Positions 33,536-45,179 are shown, counted from the first letter of the stretch. The stretch: 64,000 nucleotides of DNA from Salminus brasiliensis (GCF_030463535.1 NC_132878.1:91347507-91411506), one strand, 5' to 3'. Notes: a model not told the origin generated them from the sequence alone. Program-made: numbers and translations.

Positions 33536-34996
33536 ACAATTAAATTTTAACTCTCTTGGTGGTTGAAAGTTTGATTAAAGTTGTAATTTTCATTTTTCAT
33601 TTTTAAGAAGTCTGTTATCTGTTGTTCTTTGAACTTAGAATCAGACCTGAATGAATTTCTACAGAACCTCCAATCAACTTCAAGACCTAGATTGCTCCTT
33701 TCTCACCTTCCAGCAGTTTTTAATCTTCTGACTAGTAAACAGCTGGTTTAGAAAGAGCAAAAACAGATGTATGCTGATAATTCTGACACCGGCATTCACA
33801 TAGCAATTGCAAATGATGTATAATGTATAATTTAGAAGCTCTTAACCTCTGAACATCCATAATATGTTCATTTTTTTATTTGAAATAAACATGAACTTGA
33901 AAGGTTTAATGGAGCGTTTTTATTAATATAGAACCTTCACATCCTAAATCTAAAAAAGAAGTTCTTCACATCCCATCAACTCAAAAGTGTTTTTTCTACA
34001 GCATCACACCTTTTTTAACACCTCCATTTTTAGCAGTCTTCTATTACTGGTGGTATTGCTGCCATCTTGACCCCTCCATTGTTTGTTTGCAGAAAGCATT
34101 TAACCACAACTTCTTTTTTATCGAGCTGCAACTTTAGATTTACTAGAACAAAGAATTTCACATCTAATTCACTCTAAAGGAGTATTTGTTAATGCTCGGA
34201 TTATGTAATTACAATTACCAATTTCACACCAAACCCCCACTCTGAATGACTTTGTTTATATCTTAATAACTGAGTTATACAGATTCACACATTCAAAAAT
34301 AGGCACGACTAACCTTTTACAAGTGCATTAATGTACATTTTTAAATACATGTTATGTGACATTACAAAAACAGCCCTGGAAGGTTTTACACAAAATTATT
34401 ACAAAATTTGCTGCCTATTTGTACAATACTTTTTAAAATCCATTCACGGAGGAGAGATGAATGCAGGGCATTATAAGGTAAAATAGTTGCCAGAGAAAAT
34501 ATAGATTTTAATATTTTTTCCTATTGAATCACATCATCACCACCACTGTAAACTCTGAATGACTTTGTTTACATATTAATATGTAAAATATCAGAAATAT
34601 ATTGTGGATATATTCTGTGGACACTAATTGAGGTCTGGTTCTAAATCTAATAAACAAAAGAGAGTGGCCTTTATACAAATAATTATCATAACAATTTGTG
34701 GCCCTAATTCTTAGTTATAAACATTATCTGGTACAAGTTTAAACTGTGATTAAAAGAGGCATCAGTGACTATTTTTCTCCTTAAAATTTAACTAGGCATC
34801 ACATTGCTAATTTATCTTAAGCAACAAAACCAAAGACAAACTCAACAGGCCTCATTCACCAACCGTTCTGAAGAAGAAATATCACAGTTTTCACAAAGAT
34901 TCTGAGATTCACTAGTGTTTTCTAATTTGAAATTTGCTTATTTAGCTAACAAGGACAATAGGATTCATCATTCTAAGCTGTGAACATTTCTGCCCC
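33536..34996 (+). repeat. Unit R, tandem copy 2
   Basis: Direct repeat of 31857-33320 with few substitutions. It diverges at 34996, where copy 1 has cagatattctgatcc and this copy has cccttaaaaactcaatg. Recent tandem duplication is the simplest reading. Confidence 0.9.
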
Positions 34997-35274
34997 TTAA
35001 AAACTCAATGAATCTGATCTTGATTTTTTTGGGACTTTTTTCAAGAACTAATTTAAGAAAATTCTAAGGAAGGTGCTGGTGAATGAGGTTCATGGCCTTT
35101 ATGAAGGGGGTTCTGTTCTATAGGTAAGACAGTAAAGGCCTTATATGTGTCTTAATTTTTAATACATGGCCATTTCTCACCTTTCCGATGTTCTGATTGG
35201 CTGACCTGTAGAGTAGCTCTTTCAAAAAGCAGTTCAAGCTGAAATACCACTTAAAACTTCAGCACAGACGGGCA

Positions 35275-35755
35275 GTGCTAACCCACTTCAGGTTAACTAG
35301 GTAGAAATATGTAAATATGTTGGTTTCTGGACATCACAAACAGCTCATTTTAAACAGACTGTTTTTCAGAGAAAAGCTAGGAAAGCTGAAGTTTCCACGA
35401 TAAGGGCATTTAAGACTAGAATCATTTCAGAATGAAGTCTAGGCCTGAACTGAAGTAAACTGAAGTAAGATATTGGGAGTATGGTATGTACAAATTCAGT
35501 CAGGACTGGATCTGAGTACCATTAGTAACAGATAAAACGTTAAATTAAAATGAAAAACTAATACAAAAATAATAATTGTGACTTTAATAACACTTTATCA
35601 GCCACCAAGAGACTAAAAATGTTTACATCCCAGACACCTCTAATCAACAAAAATACAGCAGTTTATGGATGTGACTCCTGAGAAACAATAAAATCACACT
35701 GTTTATGTGCAAATGATAACAGTACATGGATAGTAGATGAAATTAAAGAAAATCT
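35275..35755. repeat. Block D, copy 1
   Basis: Shares gaaaagctaggaaagctgaa, aagggcatttaagactagaa and, further on, tatggatgtgactcctgaga with 45180-45375 (left half) and 53225-53560 (right half). It includes, inverted, the 'catcccagacacctctaatc' motif of unit R. Confidence 0.75.
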
Positions 35756-35759
35756 CTAT

Positions 35760-36430
35760 ATAGTGTAAAAAGTTACAAATGATGTATAATGTATAATTTA
35801 GAAGCTCTTAACCTCTGAACATCCATAATATGTTCATTTTTTTATTTAAATAAACATGAACTTGAAAGGTTTAATGGAGCGTTTTTATTAATAAAGAACC
35901 TTCACATCCTAAATCTAAAAAAGAAGTTCTTCACATCCCATCAACTCAAAAGTGTTTTTTTTACAGCATCACACCTTTTTTAACACCTCCATTTTTAGCA
36001 GTATTCTATTACTGGTTGTACTGCTGCCATCTTGACCCCTCCGCTGTTTGTTTGCAGAAAGCATTTAACCACAACTTCTTTCATCGAGCTGCAACTTTAG
36101 ATTTACTAGAACAAAGAATTTCACATCTAATTCACTCTAAAGGACTATTTGTTAATGCTCGGATTATGTAATTACAATTACCAATTTCACACCAAACCCC
36201 CACTCTGAATGACTTTGTTTATATCTTAATAACTGATACAGATTCAGATTATTGTGAATATATGTTAATTTTTAAATACATGTTTTGTGACCTTACAAAA
36301 ACAACACTGCAAGTTTTTACTGGAAGTACAATACTTTTAACACTTTAAAAAAATCCATTGATGAAAGAGATACATGCAGGACACTGTAAGGCAAAATAGT
36401 TGGCAAAGAAAATGTAACTTTTAATTTTTA
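35760..36430 (+). repeat. Unit R, partial third copy
   Basis: It repeats the tgtataatgtataatttaga to ccaaacccccactctg part and then the tacatgcaggacactgtaag landmark (36373), matching the ending found at 17880-18015 better than the tandem copies. Confidence 0.85.
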
Positions 36431-37802
36431 CAATTATTTTACAAGGATTGTTAGATTTACCAGTGTTTTCTTCTTTGGAATTTGTGAAATTAGCTAATGA
36501 GGATCTATCATTCTAAGCTGTGACCATTTCTGCAAATCCTTCTGCAAATCCTTAGGAAGGTGTTGATGAATGAGGTTCATGGCCTTTATGAAGGTGGTTC
36601 TGTTCTATTGATAAGACAGTTAAGGCAATATGTGTGTCTAAGTTTGTTTTTACATGGCTATTTATTTTTTTTTTAGAAATATTTTGATTTGGTTTTAGTC
36701 TAAAGCATGTCCACAACTGATGGAACAATGTTTCTTCTTCTGTTTTATGTTTGCTGCTTATGGGGAAAAAATATGGGAAAATCATATGTAATTTGGCCTT
36801 TGAGTAGTGAAGTCTAGGAACTATTTTAAACTGTATCAAGGTACGTCTTGTATTTATTGAACATTTGTTGATATTCTTTAGACCATCTTCCCATTGTTTA
36901 TAAGTAATCTCTATACCAAGTTCTTCCATCCATGCTTGTTTGAAAGAGTTGGACTGGATGACAATGTGGTCACATAAGTTATAAAAAGCAGAAACTGTTC
37001 CATTTGTATTTAGACAGATAGAAAGAATCTTCTCCAGGGGTGAGTGATGTGGTTTGGTTTTAAATTCCACTAAATGTCTTTTGGTGAAATTCCAAATTTT
37101 TAAAAACATGAAAAAATGTGAAGAGGGAAATTTGTATTTATTTTGCAGTTGTTGGAAATAAGCAAAACAGTTGTCATTGTAAAGATCTCCAAAAGCTTTT
37201 AGACCTGTTTTTCCATTGCAAGAAGACAGCGCTGTCACTGCTGCTGGGAAGGCGTGGTTGTTACATATTGGATTATTTATGTGCATATCAGGCGCTTTTA
37301 TGTATGTTTTAATTTGCCTCCAAATTTTCAGGGTGTTTTGGATCATGAAATTGTTGCTGCATAAAGATTTCTGAGCTTGAATCAGACTTAAGTAAACTTC
37401 ATAAACAGGTATTTTGACACATAGAACGTTTAACAGACAGCCAAAAGGGAATTTCACATTCACCAGAAAGAGAGGGTGTTTAAACTGCCTGTCTAATAAT
37501 AAAATCAGACCAAAACCTGATTTCCATTCAAATGAAGTAATGAGACTTTTCAATTGTTTAAAGTAACGTTATGGGATTAAGGCAAATAGAGAAATCAAGA
37601 AAGGGTGACCATAATGGCGTTGATTCTGCCCACCATTGATAAATAGAGAGTTTTCCAAACCTCTATGTTCTCTTTCAGCTGTTGTCCTTCAGCAACTTCA
37701 AATCAAATTTTTTACAAAGGGGCATCAATTTGCTTTTTGCCCCAGTTTATTTTGAAGCCTGAGAAGTAGCCAAAAGTAATAATTAAGTCAAGCAAGCTAC
37801 AC

Positions 37803-38114
37803 TGTGCCTTTAAGAGAATCAAACTCTTTTTTTTCATATGTGTGTATCTGCAAGAGCCCCTCTCACAACAGTCTAGAGGCAGAGAGTGAGTTCTAGTGGT
37901 GAGCTCTGACAGCAGCTGTAGCAGCTGTCTTGTTCATTGTGTTAGACTCTGTACACCTCCAGTAACACTGCTACGGAGCTCCATGCAATATTCTTCTTTC
38001 ATTTATAAATGGAATGGTAGCAGCCGTGCGACTGAGCATAAAATGGTCTTGTGTGGTAAATTAACCAGCCCTTTGTGTAGCCCAAGTCCTGGTGTCTGTG
38101 TGGTATCTTTCACA
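37803..38114 (+). mobile_element. LTR-like sequence, 312 bp, second copy
   Basis: Same as 18053-18364 with TG...CA ends. Here it sits between two consecutive parts of the L1-like ORF, so it is an insertion. Its polyadenylation-type motif has changed to aattaa, which argues against activity. Confidence 0.6.
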
Positions 38115-38279
38115 GGAACAGAGGAATTTCCTCAAAGTTTAAGGTACTTCAAGTGCTACAGAGTCATCGAGGTCCTCGGATTTAATATGAATAAAACCAC
38201 ATCATCTACATACAGAGAAATTTGATGTACTGTCTGAACTGTCTGAACATTTTCTGATGGCTGTAGCTAGAGGCTCAGT

Positions 38280-38589
38280 GGTGCAGTGGCAGTGGTGGCT
38301 CAGCGGTTAGAGCGCCGGGATATCGATAACAGGGTTGTGGGTTCGATTCCCGGGCTCGGCAAGCTGCCACTGTTGGGCCCTTGAGCAAGGCCCTTTACCC
38401 TCTCTGCTCCCCGGGCGCTGGAGTTGGCTGCCCACCGCTCTGGGTGTGTGTGTGTACTCACTGCCCCTAACACGTGTGTGTGTGTGAGTGTGTGTTCACT
38501 ACCAGATGGGTTAAATGCGGAGGACACATTTCGCTGTACAGTCCACACTGTACAGTGACGAATACGTGCACCTTTACCTTTATCCAATA
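38280..38589 (+). mobile_element. tRNA-derived SINE, near-complete
   Basis: A box TGGCTCAGCGG at 38296-38306 and B box GGTTCGATTCC at 38340-38350. Then the body (ggcaagctgccactgttggg, ggagttggctgcccaccg), a GT-rich stretch, ttaaatgcggaggacacatt and the end tacctttat. The paralogous site at about 18679 is empty, giving clean edges. It is a SINE, not a tRNA gene: the 3' half of the cloverleaf is absent. Confidence 0.95.
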
Positions 38590-39459
38590 CAAAGAGAGAA
38601 CAGAAATGGGGAAGGACCACAGCCTTGTCTAGTTCCTCTGTGGAGAGAAAAGGAAAGGGAGATATATTATTATTGGTTATTACTGATGCTGTTGGTTGGG
38701 AATACAGAATTTTTATCCATCTTATAAATATAGGGCCAAATCCAAATTTGTGTTGTACTCACATCATGTACTGTCTCTCTGCTTGTTCGAAAGCTTTCGC
38801 AGCATTTAATGATAGTATCACTGATTCTTCTAATTGTGGACATTTAACAGGTGCCATAGGTTATAATGTACATATTGTCCTGGCGTAAAACCAGTCTGTT
38901 CCGGATGAGTAATAGTTGAAATATATTTCTTTAATCTCTTAGCCACAATTTTGCTAATGAGCTTAGTTTCAATTGGACGTAAAGTCCAAAAATAAATTGG
39001 TCAGTATGATGAGGCCTCCTTTTCGTTGCAACCTTTCTTCAGGATAAAGGTGATATAGGCATAATACAAAGATGATGGAAATTTAGAATTTAACAGCGAA
39101 TGATTAATCAAACATAGGAGAAAAGGACTACATTTCCATCCGAGTCAGGGGCTTTGTTATTTAGAAATTTCTTTAGGGTCTGATTAGGGTCTTCTAATGT
39201 AATTTCCACCTCAATAACTTCTGTTGCTTGCTATTACTGAGTTTGGGCAGGCTTAAATGATTAAAAGAAACTATCTATTACACTGTATTCCCTGACAGTG
39301 TGGTGAACTCATTAAAATTATTCTATTTGTAAGCAAAACTGCAAAACAGTTCAAACAGCTTAAAACATTCAAGTTCATAGAACGATATTCAAGTTTTAAT
39401 CTCAACAAGCTCAATGTGTTCAAGTAAAGACAATCACTAAACTCATTGTTTTTCATTTA

Positions 39460-39748
39460 ATATTTACGGAGCGTCTGACGCAATGCGCTCCTGCATGCCC
39501 ATTGGTTATAGCCGTCTAATTAGCATACTGGGATTTCTGAAAAAGAAACAGTTAATTTACTCTCTTTCTCTGGATAAGTACATGTTTTTGTTCTAAACAC
39601 TGGCATAATTTGCGGCAAGTGATGTTTTTTTTATTAAGGGGAGCTATTTTGAAGTGCGCGCACGTTTTTTGAACTCCATCTCGCGCGCCTCGTTAACAGC
39701 ACCTGGAGGGAGAGAGAGCGAGCGCTGCTGACCTGCTGAACTCTCATA
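39460..39748 (+). promoter_or_regulatory. CpG-bearing stretch, possible promoter of the zinc-finger gene
   Basis: Unlike the surroundings it holds many CG dinucleotides (gaagtgcgcgcacg, catctcgcgcgcctcg, gagcgagcgctgctg) and a CCAAT-type ccattgg at 39498-39504. It lies about 1.1 kb upstream of the finger exon. Transcription start unknown; inference only. Confidence 0.4.
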
Positions 39749-39751
39749 GAT

Positions 39752-40070
39752 TCAAGAGTTTTATTGTCAAATGCACAGCAGAAACAGACAGTTACGCTGT
39801 ACAATGAAATTCTTACTTTGCTGTCCCTCCATTCACCAATAGATAAAGATAACAAAAAAGAAATTAACAAATAATAATAAAAAATATGTATATACAAAGT
39901 AAATAAAGTATAATAATATAAGTTGAAGTAAAAAAAATTAAAGTAAACTTTCCTTTTTACAATTAAAAAAAAAAAAAAAAAAAAATGAAAATAAAGGTTA
40001 CATGTGCTAATAAAGTTACATGTGCTTGAAGAGCAGCAGCTATAAAGTGCAGGTTGCAAGTAAGAGATGT
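39752..40070 (-). mobile_element. LINE 3' UTR insertion
   Basis: Starting at ttcaagagttttattgtcaa and tacaatgaaattcttacttt, this is a common fish LINE 3' end on the minus strand. It continues with A/T-rich sequence including an A-run at 39965-39985. No coding part remains. Confidence 0.7.
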
Positions 40071-40848
40071 AAAAGCTAAGCTAGTACCTAACCTAGGTTA
40101 GTTAACTAGCTAGCTAGCCAACGTTAAAGAAGAAAGTTAACTTAAGTTAGGCTAATTAGGTAACGTTATTTTACATCTAAATACCCATAATAGTTGTTAA
40201 TGTCTAAACTTGGTTAAACTATAGTTATTTTCTTGGTACTTTACAGTGTGTTTAAACTTGTATTTCCCATATTCACATTTAGTTTGAGTGAGTTTGATAT
40301 TCCTGCACTGACAACAGAAAATGCAGTGGAATAGAGAGGTTTAGCTAGAGATTGATAGTGGAAAGGCCATGAAAGCAGAGTCTAAACTTTAATTGTTTTT
40401 GCTGTGTGTTCATTTAAAATTGCCTAATGTCGATGTAGTTAGCTTCTGAAATGTTTTGTTATTTTGCATGCTTAAGGATTTAATGATAAGAGCAGATAAC
40501 GTAGATGTAAATGCAATTCATTGGTGCTTTTGATTTTTTTTTATCATTACAAACAAAATCATTATTCTCTGGCATTGACTACTGTGTACACATTGATACA
40601 TTTGTTGCATTGTCAAAGAGATTTGTATTTGTGTGTGCATGAACAGGAGGGTACACTAAAGATGAACGTGTCCAGCCCCTAAAACATAACTGCATAGGTA
40701 AGTATAATATGAGTTAATTAAGTGCTAATTTTGTAAAGCAAATTTAGAGCAGAGAGAAATATAACAGAAATTTTAGAAATATAGAGCTCCTACCTCAACA
40801 AGTATTAGCTTTTTGTCACTTGCCTGTCATTTTGTCAGTTGGTTTATA
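40071..40848 (+). other. 5' region of the zinc-finger gene with a candidate leader exon
   Basis: A candidate non-coding exon at 40647-40697 is bounded by gcatgaacag and gtaagt. The coding exon appears to start after the acceptor ttttgtcag (40830-40838), ten bases before the ATG. Transcript structure is inferred from splice signals only. Confidence 0.45.
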
Positions 40849-43229
40849 ATGGCAGATATGGAGTGGAAATGCAGGTTATGTGATGCCTTCTCTGATACTC
40901 GTGGCAAGTTACTTTGTCATTACCGCTTGCAACATAACCACTATTCAAAAGTCTGTCCTTTGCCATGTCTTTACGACTCGTGTATTTGCACATTTCGGTC
41001 ATTCAATGCACTTAAAATTCATCTTTCAAGGATTCACAAAAACACAAAAGGGACAAGTCAAGGGGGACAAGGAGTGCAAGTGGTGTATACATGTCCCTTG
41101 TGTGGGTTTAAGCAGCCTTTTTCAGAGAAAACACTATTCACTCATTTAAGAGGGCATTTGAGGACCCATGAAATGGTAACATGTCCATATAAGAGCTGTG
41201 CCTATAGTACTAATGTGTACACTTCCTTTAATGCTCACAAAAGCAGAACACATGGAGACTCTAGTAGTGCAGATCTATTTAATCATGTCTCTACTGATGA
41301 AGACTCTGTAGGCCTAAGTGCTGCTGGTTCTTCTGTGGAAAATGTTGACCTGTGTGAGGGGTTGGGACCATCTGAAAATGAAGACACATTAGATGATGAG
41401 GATGATGGTTACCAAACATCCTTGCCTTACAGAGCCAGGAAGTCACTGTGGGTGGTATGGCTGGAAGATTAGCCTAAAATTTAAGATGGGTAACTATCGC
41501 ACCAAGCTGAGCAGGTCTGGATGTGATGAGGTGGCTGTTAACTCTGGTAAGAGGAGCCGAAATAACCCAGAGAGTGAGTCACCCCACTGCAACATCAAAA
41601 GACCTCGTCGAGCAGAGGTGAACTATCTACCAAATTTCCCAAGAGGAGAGGATGCCTCAAGTCTGGAGCGACTAAGAGTGCAAGTGGTAGAAGAAGTATC
41701 AAAGATGGATAAAAATCTACAGATGATAGAGAGACTAATGCAAACTACATATGCATTACGCCGGAAACAAATAATTGCCGACAACCCATCCCAATCTGTC
41801 AAGGACCTTCTGGAAAATTGGTCTGCGCTTCGAATAGAGTCACAGGTAACTTTTTCTTAACTTTCTTGTTACATTTATCCTCATACTGGTATTTGTAGAA
41901 TCAGATTTCTAGAAAATTTTATTGAAAACTTCTTTATTGCAATCTTCTGTACTCCAAGGTTTGTGATGTGATAGGAATTCCAATTTATAAACAAATTTTA
42001 AATGCAGATTGTAATGTACTGTAAAACAACAAATTATACAATTGAACATTAATCTTATTTGTATTTCTATGCCTGAATGTTTAGGTTTGTGCAGAATTTC
42101 ACAGGATCACAAATATCAACTTGCGAAGCAAGTTCTATGCAGAGTTGGACAAACATACACCGAGGTTATTGGCTGTCTACCGGCAGAAGGCTGCACGTAC
42201 TGGCAAGACTGCGGAAGCTCTGAGGAGCATATTTAGTGCTTATGATCTTCTGGTATGAGACCACATTTAGTATTAATTTTAACAAAGATATTGCACAAAT
42301 TTTATGCTTCTTCTGTTTTTTCTTCTGCTTCCCCTGTTTCTTCCTATCCTGCATCTACTGCTGCTTCTGTTGTTTTACTCTTCATTTGTTTCTTCTCATT
42401 CCCTCATCTAATCTAAAGAGTTTCACATCTATTTACAGGAGCAATGTGATGTAAACCACAGACGTACTGCTGCGCTTCGAGCCCTCCCTGTGTTCCTTTG
42501 TGAAGATGACTCTGCTTTTTTCAGGACTTGGAACGTAAGTTACTAAATATGTACAGGGTTAGTCAAAAGTTGCAGGATACCCTTTTATTAAATGGTCACC
42601 ATATATTATTACTGAAATAAATGGCGTCCTTTTATTTCAGTACAAGAAGTATTTTTGCTCTCAACAGTAATTGTTCAATTTTATGTCTTGGGACACTTTG
42701 TGCCACTACTTAACCAAAAATATTAAAAAATCTATAACCCTCATGTTTTACATTTGAAGACATCCCACCAACACCACTGAATCTTGTATGCTTGTTCTGC
42801 TTTGGAAAGAAAGCATAAGTTGGAAGAAAGAAATCAAAGATTGGAATTATTGTTGTATGTGTGTTTACTATTTTGTTTGTTTTTGTTTAATTTATTTTTC
42901 AGACTGAGAAAGAGAGTGAACCGGACATCGCAGACTTGGCAGTTGGTCTTCTCACCATGGTGAATGAAGACCCAAGTTCCCCTGTTCAATTCAGCCCTGC
43001 AAGGATTGCCATTGTGCTGGAAGGTGACATTGTGCTGAATGACCTTTCTTATTTGGCTGATGCTTTTCTCATGTTACTTGGTTTAATGTATGCATTAAAC
43101 ATCTGCTATCCAAAAAAACTGATCCACACCTTCCACTTCATTCAGAAAGTCATTATGGGCTTGGATGACTTTAAACCACTAACACCCAGGCTGCTAAATC
43201 TAAAAAATGATCTGCTAGGGAGGGTGTAA
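40849..43229 (+). CDS. C2H2 zinc-finger gene with SAMD3-like C-terminal region; frame break
   Basis: First exon: ATG at 40849, four C2H2-like fingers (C8/C11/H24/H29; C40/C45/H58/H63 preceded by CPLPC; C82/C85/H99/H103; C112/C117/H130/H135), then an acidic tail (EDTLDDEDDGY). Later exons: about 41431-41845 (KMGNYRTKL, KRPRRAEVNYLPNFPRGE), 42085-42252 (VCAEFHRITN), 42439-42534 (EQCDVNHRRTAALRALPVFL) and 42903-43229 (VLEGDIVLNDL, GLMYALNICYPKKL); stop TAA at 43227-43229. The last three introns have gt...ag ends and join in phase. From memory these parts belong to a fish-expanded family often labelled SAMD3-like or uncharacterised; role unknown, probably nuclear nucleic-acid binding. The finger frame runs into a stop at 41470-41472, while the next exon uses another frame. 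A segment normally between them (before the GWYGWKISLKFK block) is missing. Possible pseudogene. Confidence 0.75.
42541..42902 (+). other. Last intron, with a transposon scrap
   Basis: It runs from the gtaagt donor (42535) to the ttatttttcag acceptor. Near 42556-42585 there is gggttagtcaaaagttgcag, resembling the terminal region of mariner-type elements. Confidence 0.5.
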
Positions 43230-43344
43230 TTGGCGAATGATACACTCCCTTTTGATGGGACTTTTGTAGGTTCTGCCTGTTGTAAATTCCTGTTGAAGCA
43301 TCACCTTTCTATGCTCTGTTAGATAAACCTGCTGTTGTGGTAAG

Positions 43345-43371
43345 TTTTTTTTTTTTTTTTTTTTTTTTTTT
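43345..43371. repeat. Poly(T) tract
   Basis: 27-bp homopolymer just downstream of the zinc-finger gene's stop codon. Confidence 0.9.
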
Positions 43372-43657
43372 CTAGATTGCATTACCACCTCTTTAAATTC
43401 CAAGTTCCAAAAATTGTTCTGTTGGAGAGTCACAAATATGTTCAGAAAATATGCCAGTTTTTTTTTTTATTATTGTTGCCATGGTACAGGCCATTGTACA
43501 CAGAATTGTTACTGCACAGGTACACATTACTAAGCATTAAGGGCTTAACTAAACATGCTTAACATATTTTGTTTAATACTATATTTTATTTTATTGTATT
43601 TTATGGAATATTTTTTCAGTTTATTGTATGCAGAGCAGCCCTATTAATACATGGCTA

Positions 43658-43988
43658 GGCCTGTCACGATTGCTGTAATGTATTGTACTATATACTGGCC
43701 CAAAGATTATTGCAATAGTAAAATAATAAGTTATTTTAAGGCAAATGTATGTGACAGATATAATGATAATATAATGGCATGATAATGCAATTAAACCCTT
43801 TTAAAGAGCAATGTACTTTTAATAATTATTAATATTAAGAATTTGTGAGTGGAATATAAGTAAATACTCATTATGCACAAGTTAAGCAAATAAAATGAAA
43901 CCAAAAAAGCTGACATACTTGCTCCTCATTTGCTTTATTCATTAAACCCATTGTACCATTAGTCAATGTGATTATTGTGACAAGCCTA
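43658..43988. mobile_element. MITE-like element
   Basis: It begins aggcctgtcacgattgctg and ends attattgtgacaagcct, complementary ends with two mismatches. It is AT-rich inside and has no coding capacity. It lies within the probable 3' UTR or 3' flank of the zinc-finger gene. Confidence 0.8.
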
Positions 43989-44029
43989 TGCAAAGCCATA
44001 ATTTTTTTTTTTTTTTTTTGGTTTAAATG

Positions 44030-44160
44030 GTGTAATGTGTTTTGACTTCAGCAAAGTTTTATTGTACCTCAGAATGGGTTTTATATATTTGTTGAAATGA
44101 GTGGTTTATGACTTGCATCCTGGTTACTGATTTGCTAAAATAAAATGTTAATTTTAGCAG
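44030..44160 (+). other. Possible 3' end of the zinc-finger transcript
   Basis: An aaataaaatg polyadenylation-type motif at about 44138-44147 is the first one after the MITE. Weak evidence only. Confidence 0.35.
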
Positions 44161-44194
44161 ATTAACGTTTCCTTGTTTTATATTTATTTTTTGT

Positions 44195-44668
44195 GAAGGT
44201 ATTTTGAGTTAAGTTAACTCAATTACTTTGTGGTAATTAGTTTCCTCAAATGTTTTAAGTAAAGTATTAGTCAAGTATGAGTATTTTCTAGTTGAAATGT
44301 TTGAGTAAATGAAAAGTGTGTCTGACACAATATTTTTAATTTAAACTTAATACAACTTTTTGAGTATTCCAAACTATTACAGTATACATTTTTTGAGTTC
44401 ATTAAAAGTAGTTTAGTATAGTTAAGAAAACATTTAAATATTAAGTACAACATATACAGTTATTTTAAGTAAAGTTAGACTGAATTTAAATAGTTCTAAA
44501 AATGTAATAATATTGAGTACAAGATAATAAGGTTTATAAATTTCAGTGCACATAAAAATGTTATATTCTTTGCACTTAAAATAATAGAGTTTGTCTACTT
44601 AAATAGTTTGTGGTAATCAGTTTCCTCAAAAAATTTGAGTTAACTGAACTTATTCGGGTTTACAGTGT
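44195..44668. mobile_element. AT-rich non-autonomous element with internal direct repeat
   Basis: The sequence around tttgtggtaattagtttcct (44228) recurs at 44610 (tttgtggtaatcagtttcct). Both are near the gagttaa motifs, and the element ends at cgggtttacagtgtac, a common end of fish MITEs. Superfamily not determined. Confidence 0.6.
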
Positions 44669-45179
44669 ACTTGAGGTTCAGCTCTGCAGTTGGAAATATG
44701 AGTTCATGTAATAATCTGCAAAAGGCTGATTCATTTTCACTTGATCTGTAATAAAATTGCTGTTGCTTGAATTAATTTTATGTATTTGTCGCCTAGTTTA
44801 AAATGCTTCTGCTTAATTTTGAACATGAGGCTAATAATTTTTTCTGTATTTTTAATTACACTGCATCTTCTCTTCTGGTAGAAACTTCATACAATATAAT
44901 ATACACTCAAATGACCGTTTTAAAGGCTTCCTGTAGAGTTGAATCATCTTCCTCACCTGTATCATTTGTATCAATTGCAAATAAAATGTTTTGGTCCAAT
45001 GTATTGTCCAAATGTATTATCTGCAGCAAGTGAGGAACACTGAAGTTCCAGGATACATGAATGTGTTTGTCATGGTCGTCAACAGCTTGCTTAGTTTCCA
45101 GTACTGTTCACGGTCGCCATCATCTCTTGAAGATTAGACAGACCTTGACATTAAGATAAATTTATGATCAACTTTCTCA
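44669..45179. other. No gene recognised
   Basis: The short frame 44803-45033 has no family features. There is a ttcctcacctgtatc phrase but no gene. Confidence 0.45.

Larger units (their letters stand above)
36540..39260 (-). mobile_element. L1-like LINE, dead, interrupted by LTR and SINE
   Basis: Minus-strand order: an early RT region (39200-38700; LEDPNQTLKKFLNNKAPDSD and a HPEQTGF block), [12 protein letters not shown] (38600-38680), [11 protein letters not shown] (near 38190), FGYFSGFKINWGKKQ (37730-37770) and a C-terminal domain in a long open frame 36552-37553 (333 codons; RTLIQFKIVPRLHYSKAKLH, then LFHQLWTC). This order is that of ORF2 of L1-type elements. Interruptions: 37803-38114 (LTR-like) and 38280-38589 (SINE). 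The endonuclease part and ORF1 are not seen. Stops and frameshifts elsewhere make it inactive. Confidence 0.88.

Noticed and set aside
36552-37553. 333-codon open frame on the minus strand as a host gene
   Set aside because: Its content and its position after YVDD and FGYFSGFKINWGK motifs identify it as the C-terminal part of an L1-like ORF2.
38290-38360. tRNA gene
   Set aside because: A and B boxes are present but there is no 3' half of a cloverleaf; it continues as a SINE body found three more times.
39634-40059. 141-codon minus-strand frame
   Set aside because: It crosses a LINE 3' UTR and an A-run; the phenylalanine-rich translation comes from the poly(A)/AT-rich DNA.
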